From contig CAVPUC010000002.1 of assembly GCA_963708865.1 (NCBI GenBank), positions 372,001 through 436,000 on the forward strand: a stretch of DNA of 64,000 nt, read 5' to 3'. The notes under the pieces were generated by a model. That model saw only the letters and a list, made by a program, of their open reading frames with translations, had not been told where the DNA came from and did not search any database. A program made the translations under genes and the position numbers. This DNA is from DAIDKA01 sp963708865 (GTDB lineage: Bacteria > Pseudomonadota > Gammaproteobacteria > Steroidobacterales > Steroidobacteraceae). This document shows, piece after piece, positions 21,913-30,554 of the stretch (position 1 is the stretch's first letter; every line of letters starts with the position of its first letter).

Positions 21913-22863
21913 ATGAAGAAGGTCATCCTCATCGGCGCGACAGTATCGTTGCTCGCGGCCTGCGCTTCGATGCCTCAGCGCAGCGAACAGGTCGAGCAGG
22001 CGCGCGCCGAGATCGACACCTTGGCACAGCAGCCGCTCGCGCAGCAGGCGGCCGCGCGCGACCTCGACGCCGCGCGCGCGAGCCTCCAGCAGGCCGAGGC
22101 CGCTCAGCAGCAAAAGGCGCCGCCGGAGGTCGTGGATCATCTGGCCTATCTCGCCATGCGCCACGCGCAGGCAGGCGAGGCCCGCGTATCGGAAGCCCGC
22201 GCCCGCCAGGAAGTGGCCCGAGCGCAGGAGGAGCGCAACAGAATTTTGCTGGCGGCGCGCACCCGGGATGCGCAGAACGCCGAAGCGCAAGCGCAAAATG
22301 CCCGGCTTCAGGCGGAAAATGCACAGGCTCAGGCGCAAAATGCCCAGGCGCAGGCCCAAAGCGCGCAGGCGCAGGCTGAGGCCGAGCGCGCTCAGGCTCA
22401 AATCGCCAAGGATCAAGCGCTCGCTGCCCAGCAGCAACTGGCGGATACCCAGAAGCAGTTGGCGGATCTGCAGGCCAAGAAGACCGATCGCGGCATGGTG
22501 CTGACGCTGGGAGATGTGTTGTTTGATACGGGTCAGGCGACCTTGAAGCCGGGTGCCGATCTGGTACTGGGTCGTCTGGCAACGTTCCTCAGTGCCAATC
22601 CTCAGACCAAGATCATGATCGAAGGCCACACCGACAGTCGCGGCACCGATGAATACAACCAGGTGCTGTCACAGCGCCGTGCACAGGCGGTGGCGGATGC
22701 CCTGACGGCGCGAGGCGTGCCGGCCGATAACGTGCGCACCGTGGGTCGCGGCAAGGCCTATCCAGTGGCCTCCAACGACACGCCCGAGGGCCGTCAACAA
22801 AATCGTCGCGTAGAGATCATCTTCAGCGATCCTTCCGGGCAGTTCGTTCAAGGGGCGACGTAA
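21913..22863 (+). CDS. OmpA-family lipoprotein with DUF4398 and coiled coil
   Basis: A 316-aa outer-membrane lipoprotein. Signal and lipobox MKKVILIGATVSLLAAC; DUF4398-like helices to about 100; a long Ala/Gln coiled coil with repeats of AQAQN (about 115-190); then a C-terminal OmpA peptidoglycan-binding domain (about 200-305) with VLFDTGQATLKPGA, IEGHTDSRGTDEYN, LSQRRAQAVADAL and NRRVEIIF. It should anchor the outer membrane to peptidoglycan across the coiled-coil spacer. The ATG at 21913 gives a standard lipoprotein signal. Co-transcribed with the DUF4398 gene. Confidence 0.92.
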   Translation: MKKVILIGATVSLLAACASMPQRSEQVEQARAEIDTLAQQPLAQQAAARDLDAARASLQQAEAAQQQKAPPEVVDHLAYLAMRHAQAGEARVSEARARQEVARAQEERNRILLAARTRDAQNAEAQAQNARLQAENAQAQAQNAQAQAQSAQAQAEAERAQAQIAKDQALAAQQQLADTQKQLADLQAKKTDRGMVLTLGDVLFDTGQATLKPGADLVLGRLATFLSANPQTKIMIEGHTDSRGTDEYNQVLSQRRAQAVADALTARGVPADNVRTVGRGKAYPVASNDTPEGRQQNRRVEIIFSDPSGQFVQGAT

Positions 22864-23005
22864 CGATCACTGGGACTTGCGGAGCTCGCGGCGCCAGCAG
22901 AACTACTAGAGCTGGGTGCCGCTGCGGGGCCGGCGAGGGCGCCCGCTTTGTCCTGGGCCTCATTTGTGCACTTAGCGATTATTAATTCTGCGCGGCTCGC
23001 CGGCG

Positions 23006-24525
23006 TTACACATAGGGTCCGCCGATGAAATCCGTATCGATGTCGAAGTCGAATGGCAGATCCCTGTGCGGATGCCCAGCAGCCGTGGACCTGGCTATGC
23101 AGGCGGAACGGCAACTTCACTCTGGCAATCGGGCCTTCCGCCAGGCGTTGCGCGTCCGCCACGACCAGCTCGCTGTGCGCGCTGGCGTAGTCGTTGGCCA
23201 CGCCAATCAGATAGCCGTCGCCCTCCGCGGCGCCGTGCCGTCGCGGTACGAACTGCGGCTCGGAGAGCCCGTGGGTTTCACCGGCGAAGAACCTATCGAG
23301 CCGCGTTGATTCGTGATCGAATCGATACCAGGCATTGGGGATCTTGCCTCGCAGGTTGCCACCGCGGGCTTCATCGAAGGGGAACGTCGGATCCGACAGC
23401 AGGTTATAGCTGTATCGAAACGGCAGCGTCAGGTAACGGTCGTCCATGCGCGAGAAGCTGGTCGGCTTGATGCCGGCGAACAGGATTTCCTCCTGCCAGG
23501 CCTCATCACCCGACTTGGATAGGTCGAAGGTCCAGCGGCGGATCGTGTTGCGCTCGCGCCTCCTCGTCAAAGGCCGACCCGTCGAGGTTCGGAAACTGTG
23601 GATTGAAATTCCCACGCGCGGCCGGCGCATCCACGATGACCTTGCTGCCTTCGGTGCGCGCGTTCGTGGCATGTATCAGCATCGCACGGTCGTGCGGACC
23701 CTTGAACCAGCGTATGTCCTTGGCCTCGCCGTCACGCGGCAGGATGCCGACCCAGGCCGGCGCATTGCGGTCGTATGCCCAGTGGTTCAGGCCTTGTTTG
23801 AGGCGCTCAAGACTGGTCACCATCGCGGTTGTCGGCAGAATCACATGCTCTTGGGTGATCGCGAAGTCGTGCATCATCGAGACGAATGGCGCTTTGAGCC
23901 AAACCTCACGCATCAGCCGGCCGCTCGGATCGAAGAACTGCACCGCAAGGTCGTCCGTCAGGTCGCCCTTGGCCTCATACGAGAAGCCGATCATCTCGCC
24001 GCTGAGCGGATCGATCTTGGGATGCGCGGTGAAAGTCTGCGCTTGAAGGCGTCCCTCAAAGGTGTACTCGCCAAGCGTCTTAAGCGTGTGCGGATCAACG
24101 AGCATCGGCGGACTGCTTTCCTTCAAGCAGTAGAGCTTGCCCGCGTGAATCAGCGGCGTCGTATTGCCCGTGTTCACGGACATACCGGCCACGCTCGGAT
24201 CATCCGTGTAGCGGTTTCTGTAAACGCCAAACAGCGCTCGCCGCGCTGACCGTTCGGCGACGTAACGCGGCGTGCGAATGTAGCGAGTCCGAAAGTCGAC
24301 ATGACCGCCGCGGAAGCGGAACAGATCCACTGCGCCGTCGGCGTTATAGGGGATGTCGTTCGGCAGTCGCTGCGGGTAGCGTCGATCAATGCAGGTCCGA
24401 TAGAACGAACCGTCAAGGTCGAGTGGGAGCTGGCCCTCGACCTCGCAATCGTGAATGTCGGCCTCAAAGCGCATCGGCGCATTGAAACCGGTGTGGTAGG
24501 GATCTCCTCGAAAGCTGACCGTCAT
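23006..24525 (-). pseudogene. Carotenoid cleavage oxygenase family protein, two frameshifts
   Basis: An RPE65/lignostilbene dioxygenase-like protein of about 505 aa when corrected. All four iron-binding His contexts are visible: TAHPKIDPLSG, SMMHDFAITQEH, MLIHATNA and SQVHGCW. Removing one base near 23550-23560 joins EEAR to NTIRRWTFDL, and removing one C at 23075-23077 restores the expected end DLPFDFDIDTDFIGGPYV with a TAA at 23006-23008. It would split a C=C bond of a carotenoid or stilbene with O2; the substrate is unknown. ATG 24525 is the best start. Confidence 0.85.
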
Positions 24526-24879
24526 GCTATGTGCTGCTCCCCAGCTCACGTTGCCTTAATTCATCTGTGGCTGCGGCCAGCTTAACGGAAGACCCGCCTG
24601 AGGGCAGATGGTGGGGTCTCGGTGATGACAGATCAACGCCGTATGCTATTGATAGCAATGACTATAATGTCCCGTATGCGCGACTGAGGAAGGCGATGGC
24701 CCGCTTCGCTCAGCCGCCCCCGTGCGGATATTTTGCGCGTTGCTGTCCGCGCCCGGCGCGCTCACAATCTGCAGGCGCCTGGGACAGTACGCTCCGAATT
24801 TTCTCTCACGTTGCTGTGGCGCGCGGCCGCTTCAAACATCGACTGACTCGTTGCCGGATTTACCGGTCAGGTGTGATGA
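24526..24879. promoter_or_regulatory. Intergenic region with a candidate operator/promoter
   Basis: No convincing gene. A short palindrome TGCTAT-TG-ATAGCA lies at 24644-24657 directly before a TATAAT hexamer (24663-24668); no good -35 is seen at the usual distance. It could drive the small gene at 24880. Confidence 0.25.
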
Positions 24880-25047
24880 ATGAAAAAATCTCCGCTCGCT
24901 GCGGGCAAGCCACCGCCTAGCGTCGATGAGTTAGTGCAATTGCTCAAAGAGGCGCGCGCAGTATTAGGCTGGTACCGATCCTCGGGTTCGGAGGAGATCG
25001 CGGAAATCTGCGAAAAAATCGACGCGGCCCTTTCCCGGGTGCTATAG
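24880..25047 (+). CDS. Hypothetical 55-aa protein
   Basis: A short open frame starting MKKSPLAAGKPPPSVDELVQ. The rest is amphipathic helix (LLKEARAVLGWYR, then EEIAEICEKIDAALSRVL), a composition that looks coding rather than random. No family recognised, no good Shine-Dalgarno sequence. It is the last candidate gene before the tRNA-Asn repeat. Confidence 0.4.
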   Translation: MKKSPLAAGKPPPSVDELVQLLKEARAVLGWYRSSGSEEIAEICEKIDAALSRVL

Positions 25048-25192
25048 AGCGCCGTTGCGCTCCTCGCAAGGTGAGTGGCATCTGAGCCGGATGGCCGAGG
25101 TGGGAAAGCGACCGACTTCGAGGTGGGTCGCTCATTAGAAACCTAACGGGCTAAGGCACGTAGACCTGTTCGATATAACCTATTGATTTCAC

Positions 25193-25237
25193 TGGCTCCC
25201 CGGGTTGGAATCGAACCAACGACCAACGGATTAACAG
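25193..25237 (-). repeat. attL: 45-bp tRNA-Asn 3' half, left copy
   Basis: On the minus strand this is the 3' half of tRNA-Asn(GUU): CTGTTAATCC (anticodon GTT), variable loop, T-arm GGTTCGATTCC and acceptor end CGGGGAGCCA with encoded CCA. The same 45 bp recur exactly at 39677-39721. The sequence to the right does not continue the tRNA, so this is an attachment-site remnant, not a full tRNA gene. Confidence 0.85.
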
Positions 25238-25341
25238 GTCGGAGCAGCCGGAGCCAGCTGAACCGGATCGTCAGAAATCAAAGACATAGCGAAGGTCGCG
25301 CACGCCGAAATACGCCCCATTACACTCCAATGCAGTTGCGT

Positions 25342-25360
25342 GGGAAACAAGTGGGAAACA
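25342..25360 (+). promoter_or_regulatory. Paired GGGAAACA boxes, left copy
   Basis: Two GGGAAACA octamers start 11 bp apart (25342 and 25353), about 105 bp inside the left att repeat. The same paired arrangement with the same 11-bp step occurs at 35137 and 39611. Likely arm-type sites for the integrase or excisionase. Confidence 0.5.
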
Positions 25361-25446
25361 TCCCAGTCCCGATGCGGAGTTAGTCACTGCACTGAATTTG
25401 CACGGAATTAGCAGCGCTATCGTGACGTGCGACTACGTTACGCATG

Positions 25447-25458
25447 AACCTATAGGTT
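25447..25458. promoter_or_regulatory. Perfect palindrome before the toxin gene
   Basis: AACCTATAGGTT is a perfect 12-bp palindrome that ends 3 nt before the toxin ATG (25462) and overlaps its AGG ribosome-binding site. Type II antitoxins repress their own operons at such sites, so this is a candidate operator for the XRE-type antitoxin. Confidence 0.5.
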
Positions 25459-25461
25459 AAT

Positions 25462-25893
25462 ATGCGACTTCTTCGGCTGGGCAAGCGGAATTGGACAGTG
25501 CTAGTTGTGACGAAAGGTCGGTTTGAGTGCCCGGTGCTCGATCTCTTAGAGGCATCGGGCGATCCAGGCGAAAGACTGCTTTCCGATCTTAAGGAATACG
25601 TGCCCAACCGCGGGCCGCCGAAAAACTCCGAGGCATCTAAGCCATTGAGAGACAAGATCCTTGAGTTTCGGGAACCGGTAACCAAGGGGGGCACCCTGAG
25701 GCTGCTCTACTTCTACGACGAGGGCCACGTAGTCGTGTGTGCAAATGGTGTCCTCAAAAAGTCCGACAAAACACCTGACGATCTCATTGATGCGGCAGTT
25801 GCGATCCGCACTGCCTATGTGGAGGCAAGAGAGAGTGGGCAACTTGAGATTGTTCCTCTTTCAGACGACCCTGAGTACGGAGACAAAAAATGA
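25462..25893 (+). CDS. RelE/HigB-like toxin (Gp49-like)
   Basis: A 143-aa protein with the pattern of phage Gp49-like HigB toxins: PLRDKILEFREPVTKGGTLRLLYFY, a hydrophobic strand HVVVCANG, then the signature LKKSDKTPDDLIDAAVAIR. These toxins cleave mRNA on the ribosome. The next gene overlaps its stop by ATGA and encodes an HTH antitoxin; toxin-first order is the HigBA order. The gene is longer than typical HigB (about 100 aa) at the N-terminus. Confidence 0.8.
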   Translation: MRLLRLGKRNWTVLVVTKGRFECPVLDLLEASGDPGERLLSDLKEYVPNRGPPKNSEASKPLRDKILEFREPVTKGGTLRLLYFYDEGHVVVCANGVLKKSDKTPDDLIDAAVAIRTAYVEARESGQLEIVPLSDDPEYGDKK

Positions 25894-26468
25894 CGCTCAC
25901 CAAGTATTCCCGATTTGTAAGTCGAGCCTCGCGCGGCGTTGCATACTGGACGCGTGTAGCAATGCGTGATTTTTCTGAGGACCTCCTGGAACGCATGGGG
26001 GTGCTAAAGATGAATAATGCCGCCTTGGCAGAGGCCGCGGGCGTCAGTCCTGCGTACATTACGAAGGTGTTTCGCGGCTCAGAGAATTTCACGCTTGAAA
26101 CGATGACAAAGTTGGCGATGGCGGTCGGCGGGAAGGTCCGGATCCACATTTGCGAACAGGCGGCACAGACACGCTGGCTCGATTCTTCAATCGGCATGGC
26201 TTCCTTGCAAGGGGAAACTACGGAGTCAAACCCTGCGTACGAATCTGAACTTAACTCAGGTCGCTACGAGCGGAAGTTACCTCAATACCCGCTCACGCCA
26301 TCGCAAGGCGCGCTAAGCGCAGTCCAAAGCGCCCTCAAGGCGGCTACCGCAAGCCATAGGCAGGCTGCTGCGCAACATGATTTTGGTGCTTTTGTATTGT
26401 CCCAGGGCCAACTGAGAGATGCACCAGCATCGACCGCACTTCGGGCATTTCATGGAGCGGCGCCATGA
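25890..26468 (+). CDS. XRE-type antitoxin (HigA-like) with C-terminal extension
   Basis: A 192-aa protein. The helix-turn-helix is in MNNAALAEAAGVSPAYITKVFRGSENFTLETMTKLAMAVGG (about 41-81). The C-terminal 100 residues are low-complexity and Ala/Gln-rich and probably disordered, unusual for a plain HigA. The start at 25890 overlaps the toxin stop; MRDFSEDLL at 25962 is an alternative. Its stop overlaps the next gene (ATGA). Confidence 0.8.
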   Translation: MTLTKYSRFVSRASRGVAYWTRVAMRDFSEDLLERMGVLKMNNAALAEAAGVSPAYITKVFRGSENFTLETMTKLAMAVGGKVRIHICEQAAQTRWLDSSIGMASLQGETTESNPAYESELNSGRYERKLPQYPLTPSQGALSAVQSALKAATASHRQAAAQHDFGAFVLSQGQLRDAPASTALRAFHGAAP

Positions 26469-27118
26469 AGTTTCTCTCCACAAAAGTCGCTAGAGCAGTT
26501 TGGTTGTTTCCAACTGTCGATGTTGATCCAGCTGGAAAGTTCGTACCGTCGGTAATTGCGAGCCTCGCGGAACGGTATAAGTTTGCGAAGGCCCCGGACG
26601 TGGCGGCGGCCCATGCTGTAAAGGAAGGGCTAAAATTCGAATATGGAGTATTTTCACGCGGCGCTCAAGGCGAGGTGATGGTGCAGTTCACAATTTTCAG
26701 TGATGGCGTGGTCGCTGACACTCAGGTGGACACAACCACATCGGAACATTTCATTGAGGATGTCGTTTCGTGGCTAATCAAAGATCATAAGTTCATTAGA
26801 CCAAAGAAGCCGCGCAAGCAGTACGGCAGCGAGATCTACGTCGAGGTTAATGATCCCTTTCGAGGGCTGAGAGATAAACTCAAGAAGCCACGAGAGGTAC
26901 TCTCGCGCCACTTCAAAGACCTTGGTGCCGTCTCCTACGATGTTTTTGGCATTCATCTGGCCGCTGAACCGGTGGGTCCACTTTCTCCCCCTCCATTTCG
27001 CTTCGAACGCGCAGCAGGCGTTCCTTTTGCGGACAACCGGTATTGGTCTCTTGCGCCACTTCAGACTCAGGATCACCTGAAGGTTCTAGAAGAATTTGAA
27101 GCCGCTCTAGTATTTTAA
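26465..27118 (+). CDS. Unknown protein coupled to the toxin-antitoxin pair
   Basis: A 217-aa protein of unknown function. It has an N-terminal alpha/beta region (VWLFPTVDVDPAGKFVPSVIASLAERYKF), a beta-rich middle (QFTIFSDGVVADTQVDTTTSEHFIEDVVSWL) and a mixed C-terminal half with no transmembrane segment. No chaperone (SecB) motif is seen, so it does not look like a TAC chaperone. Its ATG overlaps the antitoxin stop, so all three are one translationally coupled unit. Confidence 0.75.
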   Translation: MKFLSTKVARAVWLFPTVDVDPAGKFVPSVIASLAERYKFAKAPDVAAAHAVKEGLKFEYGVFSRGAQGEVMVQFTIFSDGVVADTQVDTTTSEHFIEDVVSWLIKDHKFIRPKKPRKQYGSEIYVEVNDPFRGLRDKLKKPREVLSRHFKDLGAVSYDVFGIHLAAEPVGPLSPPPFRFERAAGVPFADNRYWSLAPLQTQDHLKVLEEFEAALVF

Positions 27119-27146
27119 TTTTGACAGTAGAACCGCGGGTCTAACA

Positions 27147-27437
27147 ATGAAATGGTCCTTCTTCACATTCTCAAGTGCGCAAGTGGCAGCCGGGGCTGGA
27201 ATGCGAGCACTGACCACCTTTGAGCAAGAATTCGTGCGGCTCGGTGGACCTGTGGACATGGGAATGTTCAGCGTCCAAGACGAAGGGGAGGACTTTGAGA
27301 CGTTCTATCTCTCGCCCGCGGTGGAGCAGCGGGCGCCCCATCTTTTGCGCATTTTAAATGCCAAGCACGGTCCGCGTCCTCCTGAGTCCGCCGTAGTGGT
27401 GGTGGCAGTTGCCGGGAAACGGCCCAGCCAGTATTGA
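27147..27437 (+). CDS. Unknown protein, fourth gene of the cargo operon
   Basis: A 96-aa protein starting MKWSFFTFSSAQVAAGAGMRALTTFEQEFV. No recognisable domain; the N-terminus is mildly hydrophobic but not a clear signal peptide. It follows the 217-aa gene after 28 nt on the same strand. Confidence 0.6.
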   Translation: MKWSFFTFSSAQVAAGAGMRALTTFEQEFVRLGGPVDMGMFSVQDEGEDFETFYLSPAVEQRAPHLLRILNAKHGPRPPESAVVVVAVAGKRPSQY

Positions 27438-27662
27438 GAAGAACCCCGGCGAGGCTGGGCGCTTGATTGGGCTACCGCGGTTCGCCAGCTGCCACATCGA
27501 TGCTTCGGCGCGTCGTACCGATGTGTCGTCGCACTCCACGTAGGCGACCGGGGCGGTGATTCTCGTCGATCCTCATCGTCCCCCAGTGCGTCAAGCGACA
27601 CTCATGATCTCGAAAACGTTCGTTGAGGCCACGAATTCGATTCGGCTGCGGCGAAACGGCGC

Positions 27663-27935
27663 TCATGATGGCTTCTCGGGCTGGGGGTTATCGACGACAA
27701 GGCGAAGGGTTGTGCTGCCGGCGTTGTCGTTCTCGTCCCCCTCTTCCGGCTCGAAGAAATTAATTGCTTGGTCGAGCAAGTCACACGCCTCGGCGGCCGG
27801 TGAGCCTTGCTTGATCTTGCCTTCTTCAAAGAGCTGATCAAGTACGTTATATGCCTGGATCATCAAGTCGCGCGCCTGACGGAGACGCGGGATTGCCTCC
27901 GGCGGGTATAGGTGCGCGGCGTAGATCGGCGTCAC
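27663..27935 (-). CDS. Hypothetical phage-type protein (90 aa)
   Basis: An acidic helical protein (IPRLRQARDLMIQAYNVLDQLFEEGK; NFFEPEEGDENDN). Starts at 27935 and overlaps the upstream gene's stop by 4 nt, so the two are coupled. Function unknown. Confidence 0.6.
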   Translation of the reverse strand: MTPIYAAHLYPPEAIPRLRQARDLMIQAYNVLDQLFEEGKIKQGSPAAEACDLLDQAINFFEPEEGDENDNAGSTTLRLVVDNPQPEKPS

Positions 27936-28246
27936 GTTGTTAGTGCTCGTTCCCGCGCCTCCTCAGTTCCTTCTCCCGCGGCCGCACGCCGGTCCAGGAC
28001 AACATCTGGTTCAAGGTCTCCCGCAACGTCCTCCAGCAGGATCCCGACAGCCTCCATTGCGGACCACGCGTTCTGTGTGAACGCAGCTGCGTCGCCCTCG
28101 TTGCCCACTCCCTGGGCGCGCCGTGCAGCCAGAGCAGTGATGTTGCAGATTGATTGTGCACGCCAGATGCGACGCCGTTGCTCTTCGAGCCGATCCTCGA
28201 TGATCCCGCGGGCCGGGAGCGAATTGATACACTCGGTCTTAGCCAT
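27932..28246 (-). CDS. Hypothetical phage-type protein (104 aa)
   Basis: A helical protein (RLEEQRRRIWRAQSICNITALAARRA and WSAMEAVGILLEDVAGDL) with no recognised family. Coupled by ATGA overlap to the 90-aa gene downstream. The ATG at 28246 is 74 nt after the DUF1488-like gene on the same strand. Confidence 0.6.
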   Translation of the reverse strand: MAKTECINSLPARGIIEDRLEEQRRRIWRAQSICNITALAARRAQGVGNEGDAAAFTQNAWSAMEAVGILLEDVAGDLEPDVVLDRRAAAGEGTEEARERALTT

Positions 28247-28319
28247 GATTGCACCTCGTTTGTGCGGTTGTGGTTAGGCGTCCGTGGCGAGTACCAGTCA
28301 CTACGGACGCCGATTGAAT

Positions 28320-29015
28320 TTAGAAAATGTCCTTTGTTCCGATCACGATGTCTTCGCTGGACTCCGCCAGTAGTCGCTTTGCTGCTTTGTGGATGTCGTC
28401 TTTGCCGGAAATGAAGGCGGTCTGTAGATCCCTCGCGTGGACACTGCCAGCGCCGAAGTGGTCTCTGAGTGCCTCGGCGCTGACGGTACAATCCCGGGTC
28501 TCTCCATTCACAATGGCTTGGAATTGAACACCTACTGTGTGAATGATCTTCACCGCCTCACGGGGAAACTCGATTACGAGTGTCTTGCGCAGCGAACGAG
28601 ATCGGTGCGAGCGGATGAGCTTGATCAAACCTTCGGCCAAGCTTCCATCGCCGAGAACGGTCGCGTACTCGGCCAAGGTAGGCTCCAGTCGAACGGTGTA
28701 TGGCTGCCGTACCTCATCGCCCATGCGTGGCTTCCCCTCGGGCGGAGGCAGTTCCAGAGCTGCGCGGACCTTCCTTTGGTCCAGAGGATGCGTCAGTCCT
28801 TCGCGACTGATGCGGACATACTCGCCGTCGCTCTCTTGCGCTAGCACGCCCCAAGGTTCATCGCCACGCCGAACGATACCGAGACCTTTAACGCCGTTAG
28901 GGAGTCGTTGAATTGGCACCACTTCACGCCAATCCCCCATCTGCTCGATCGTGATGCGGTCTCGATTGCTCATTTCCAATGTTTCGGCTGCGTTTGCGTT
29001 CATATTTTGCATCAC
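28320..29015 (-). CDS. Hypothetical protein with DUF1488-like C-terminus
   Basis: A 231-aa protein. The C-terminal part (KIIHTVGVQFQAIVNGETRD, then CTVSAEALRDHFGAGS) resembles DUF1488, a small beta-rich domain. The middle (TVRLEPTLAEYATVLGDGSLAEGLIKLI) resembles a ribbon-helix-helix. The N-terminus has several possible Met starts; 29015 is used. A palindromic CGTATACG/TGCGTA site lies about 70 bp upstream. Confidence 0.6.
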   Translation of the reverse strand: MMQNMNANAAETLEMSNRDRITIEQMGDWREVVPIQRLPNGVKGLGIVRRGDEPWGVLAQESDGEYVRISREGLTHPLDQRKVRAALELPPPEGKPRMGDEVRQPYTVRLEPTLAEYATVLGDGSLAEGLIKLIRSHRSRSLRKTLVIEFPREAVKIIHTVGVQFQAIVNGETRDCTVSAEALRDHFGAGSVHARDLQTAFISGKDDIHKAAKRLLAESSEDIVIGTKDIF

Positions 29016-29083
29016 CCCTGAATTTCCCCGAGGCGCGGGCCGCTCCGTTTTCCGGGTGTCCAGAAGTCGTAGCGTCTGAATAA

Positions 29084-29110
29084 CGTATACGATACTGCGT
29101 AAAATATCAA
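29084..29110 (-). promoter_or_regulatory. Candidate promoter/operator of the DUF1488-like gene
   Basis: CGTATACG (29084-29091) followed by TGCGTA (29096-29101) resembles the operator array at 37932-37977. On the minus strand a TTGATA (29105-29110) could be a -35 element; the -10 is weak. Confidence 0.35.
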
Positions 29111-29111
29111 G

Positions 29112-29408
29112 CTATGCAGGCTCGCTGTGCGACGGCAGCCCTGGCCCACTCGGGCTGTACCGCTCTATCCCCACTTCCAGCCGCATCCCATCGCGCTCGG
29201 CGAAGAACACGCTGTCAGCCCGGCCAATGTCGGTACAGCTCCAACCCGCTGCAATGCGCTCAGTTCGTGCCGCATTGAGAGTGGCGCGCAGATTGGTGCT
29301 TGGGGCGATCTCTCGGGCCGCCACAGGCAGCCGGCGCTCATCTCTCACCACAAGCCATGTACGCACTGAGAGCGGCTGCAGCGGGTCGTAGAGAATTCGG
29401 CGGGGCAT
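29112..29408 (-). CDS. Hypothetical protein (98 aa)
   Basis: A basic protein starting MPRRILYDPLQPLSVRTWLVVRDERRLPV and ending in SGPGLPSHSEPA, with no recognised domain. It lies just upstream of the CGTATACG site on the same strand as the element's main gene set. Coding status is moderate. Confidence 0.45.
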   Translation of the reverse strand: MPRRILYDPLQPLSVRTWLVVRDERRLPVAAREIAPSTNLRATLNAARTERIAAGWSCTDIGRADSVFFAERDGMRLEVGIERYSPSGPGLPSHSEPA

Positions 29409-29564
29409 GCCAGAAGCCTACGGTCAGGCCCATGGCGATCAGCAAACCGGATTGCGCGGAACTGGATGGCGTCCAGCATGGTGCAGCGCCCATCACTGTA
29501 TAGGCGGGAGTGTCTATACGTTGCTGCGGCTGAGGCGTAGATTCCACCGACCACGGGGGGAGTT

Positions 29565-29981
29565 ATGAGAATCTGGTGCATTGCACTATTCGCGTTTCTG
29601 GCTGGCTGCGTTTCCTCTCACGTTATGATCGGCACAGCGCGTCCGCCAATTTCACCAGACCAGGTGAAGATCTACGCCCATCCGCCCGCCGGTAAGTACG
29701 AAGAGATCGCCATTCTCGAAACTTCCAGCCGCGCATCAATGGCCATTACCGCGCAAGGTAAAACAAACAAGGTCATTCAGCGGCTCAAGGAGGAAGCCGC
29801 GAAGCTAGGCGCCAATGGCGTGCTGCTCCAAGGCATAGGCGAGCAGCAAGCCGGCTCGGTTGGTACAGGATTCGGTTCAGCTTCTGTTTCTGGCAATTCC
29901 GCATTTGGTGTCGGCTTCGGAAGCTCTGCGGCGATTTACCAAAAGTCTGGTAACGGCATCGCGATTTACGCTGAACCGTGA
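29565..29981 (+). CDS. Small lipoprotein
   Basis: A 138-aa lipoprotein precursor: MRIWCIALFAFLAGC with lipobox LAGC at residue 15. The mature part has a strand-helix pattern (YEEIAILETSS, VIQRLKEEAAKLGANGVLLQGIG) similar to small heteromultimeric beta-sandwich proteins, then a Gly/Ser-rich tail. GGGGGAG precedes the ATG at 29565. It is transcribed against the surrounding phage-like genes, typical of a moron. Confidence 0.75.
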   Translation: MRIWCIALFAFLAGCVSSHVMIGTARPPISPDQVKIYAHPPAGKYEEIAILETSSRASMAITAQGKTNKVIQRLKEEAAKLGANGVLLQGIGEQQAGSVGTGFGSASVSGNSAFGVGFGSSAAIYQKSGNGIAIYAEP

Positions 29982-29986
29982 GCTGA

Positions 29987-30508
29987 CTACTCCTTAGGTC
30001 CGCGACTCATCACACCGCCAATCTTGAGCAGGTCATCGCGAGCCATCGCAGGAGTGGGCGCCGCTTTACCACTGCCGACGCCTAAGTGCGCCCGATTCTC
30101 CGTGGAAATCTGCGAGGTGTCGAACACGGGGGCCTCTCGTGGGACCGGTGAATCTATCTGCGGGGCCGGCAGCGGGTTCTCATAATCCTTGGCCATATGA
30201 TCCAGGATCACGCCATCGCCGTTGCTGCGCGCGCTGTTGTGGTCCTGGCCGTTCTCTGAGATCACGAGGCCGTAAGGATGCTGCAGCCGTACAGCACGAG
30301 CCTCATCGGGATTGCCGCGCTGATAATTTGCAGGTGTGCCGGCACCCTGCGGGCCGGTCTTGATGCCTGGTTCTGCGAAATTTGGATTGACGCTCTTGCC
30401 CGAGTAGTCAGCAGGGTTGCCTGCACCGTAACCCTCTTTTTGACCTGCCATCGAGCCGCGGGGCCCGATGTAATTGACGGGCGTTCCTATCGTACCTTTT
30501 GATTTCAT
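29987..30508 (-). CDS. Phage-associated hypothetical protein (173 aa)
   Basis: A Gly/Asn/Pro-rich, probably unfolded protein (MKSKGTIGTPVNYIGPRG, then repeated GxPxNY motifs), the last gene of the leftward terminase operon. The ATG at 30508 is taken instead of the upstream 30652 because the earlier residues overlap the terminase gene and look non-coding. Possibly a minor virion or packaging-associated protein; no firm assignment. Confidence 0.6.
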   Translation of the reverse strand: MKSKGTIGTPVNYIGPRGSMAGQKEGYGAGNPADYSGKSVNPNFAEPGIKTGPQGAGTPANYQRGNPDEARAVRLQHPYGLVISENGQDHNSARSNGDGVILDHMAKDYENPLPAPQIDSPVPREAPVFDTSQISTENRAHLGVGSGKAAPTPAMARDDLLKIGGVMSRGPKE

Positions 30509-30554
30509 GTGGTTGCTCCAATATTGCGTTGAGTAACAGGAATGAGAACTCGCG

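Noticed and set aside
22280..22400. Short GC-rich repeats of the GCCCAGGCGCAG type
   Set aside because: They encode the AQAQN coiled coil of the OmpA lipoprotein and are explained by coding.
25183..25383. A 66-codon frame covering the left tRNA-Asn repeat
   Set aside because: It is the tRNA repeat read as protein (VGIEPTTNG), a frequent false gene.
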